Positions 63,737 through 64,000 of a DNA stretch of 64,000 bases are shown one piece after another; within the stretch, counting starts at the first letter, position 1, and every line of letters starts with the position of its first letter. The translations under genes and the position numbers were made by a program. Location: contig NC_058159.1 of assembly GCF_020080835.1 (NCBI RefSeq), positions 9,300,001-9,364,000 on the forward strand, written 5' to 3'. Origin of the DNA: Cotesia glomerata (lineage: Eukaryota > Arthropoda > Insecta > Hymenoptera > Braconidae). The notes beneath the pieces were generated by a model that had not been told where the DNA came from, made no database searches, and was given only the letters and a program-made list of their open reading frames with translations.

Positions 63737-64000
63737 AGCACCAGTGTCCTAAATTCGTCTTCAGTTTTATTCAAATTTAAATATAAAAATTAATTAAGGA
63801 AAAGCAAAAATAGTATATCATGCATAGCAAGACCTCAAGCATTCCAAATAAATAAAATTTAGAATGCTAAAATAAATAATTGCTTAAAAATAGTCTAATA
63901 GTATAATCTAAATGTAGTAAACGACAACGTCGCACGAGTTGCACATACTATTTTTTATTACAAATGCGGCGATATATGTGGGCCCAAAATCGGGGTCCAG

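Overview
This is a gene-poor, AT-rich eukaryotic window. It is dominated by transposable elements and their remains. R1-clade non-LTR retrotransposons, which are typical of arthropods, and spliced relics of a DNA transposon with short AT-rich introns point to an insect. A hymenopteran such as a parasitoid wasp would fit, but that is inference from repeat style only. There is no bacterial gene organisation, no CRISPR array and no intact host gene that I can name.

Layout. 1-9,597: two tandem head-to-tail copies of an R1-clade retrotransposon (copies 1 and 2), each with a gag-like ORF1 with CCHC knuckles and an endonuclease/reverse transcriptase ORF2, separated by an (ACAT)n(AC)n tract. 9,600-20,195: AT-rich non-coding DNA with fragments of a repeat family called here the AACTTCCCGC family, a near-perfect 390-bp palindrome, a GC-richer island and one unrecognised open frame. 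20,196-25,252: AACTTCCCGC sequence interrupted by retrotransposon copy 3 on the minus strand. 25,253-37,741: several non-autonomous elements with terminal inverted repeats, a foldback element made of degenerate 10-bp repeats (29,050-30,688), a 5S-rRNA-like relic, and a MITE nested inside a larger TIR element.

37,742-47,116 is a three-level nest. An outer element with GGGGCAAAGTGGGC ends contains a hAT-like element with an exact 8-bp target duplication. That in turn contains a 7-kb element with CCCGACTAG ends carrying two decayed genes: a CACTA/tnp2-like transposase and an intron-containing second gene. 47,381-48,884 is a related CCCGAC-type element with an exact 113-bp tandem array. 48,885-60,090 holds two long AACTTCCCGC copies (one split by a TIR element, one nested in a 240-bp MITE), a probable solo LTR with 4-bp target duplication inside a tandemly duplicated repeat, and a CCCAG-ended element. 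60,200-60,360 has two tRNA-derived SINE-like units facing each other. 60,360-64,000 is AT-rich DNA with a few weak exon candidates and a terminal palindrome.

How the parts interact. The retrotransposon copies sit in ACAY/AC microsatellite DNA. The AACTTCCCGC repeats carry a (TG)n tract at a fixed internal position, and copy 3 lies exactly there, so one repeat family appears to serve as a landing pad for another. All three retrotransposon copies and the DNA-transposon genes carry stops or frameshifts, so nothing here looks autonomous today. Reading was by eye; family names rest on motifs, not on database searches.
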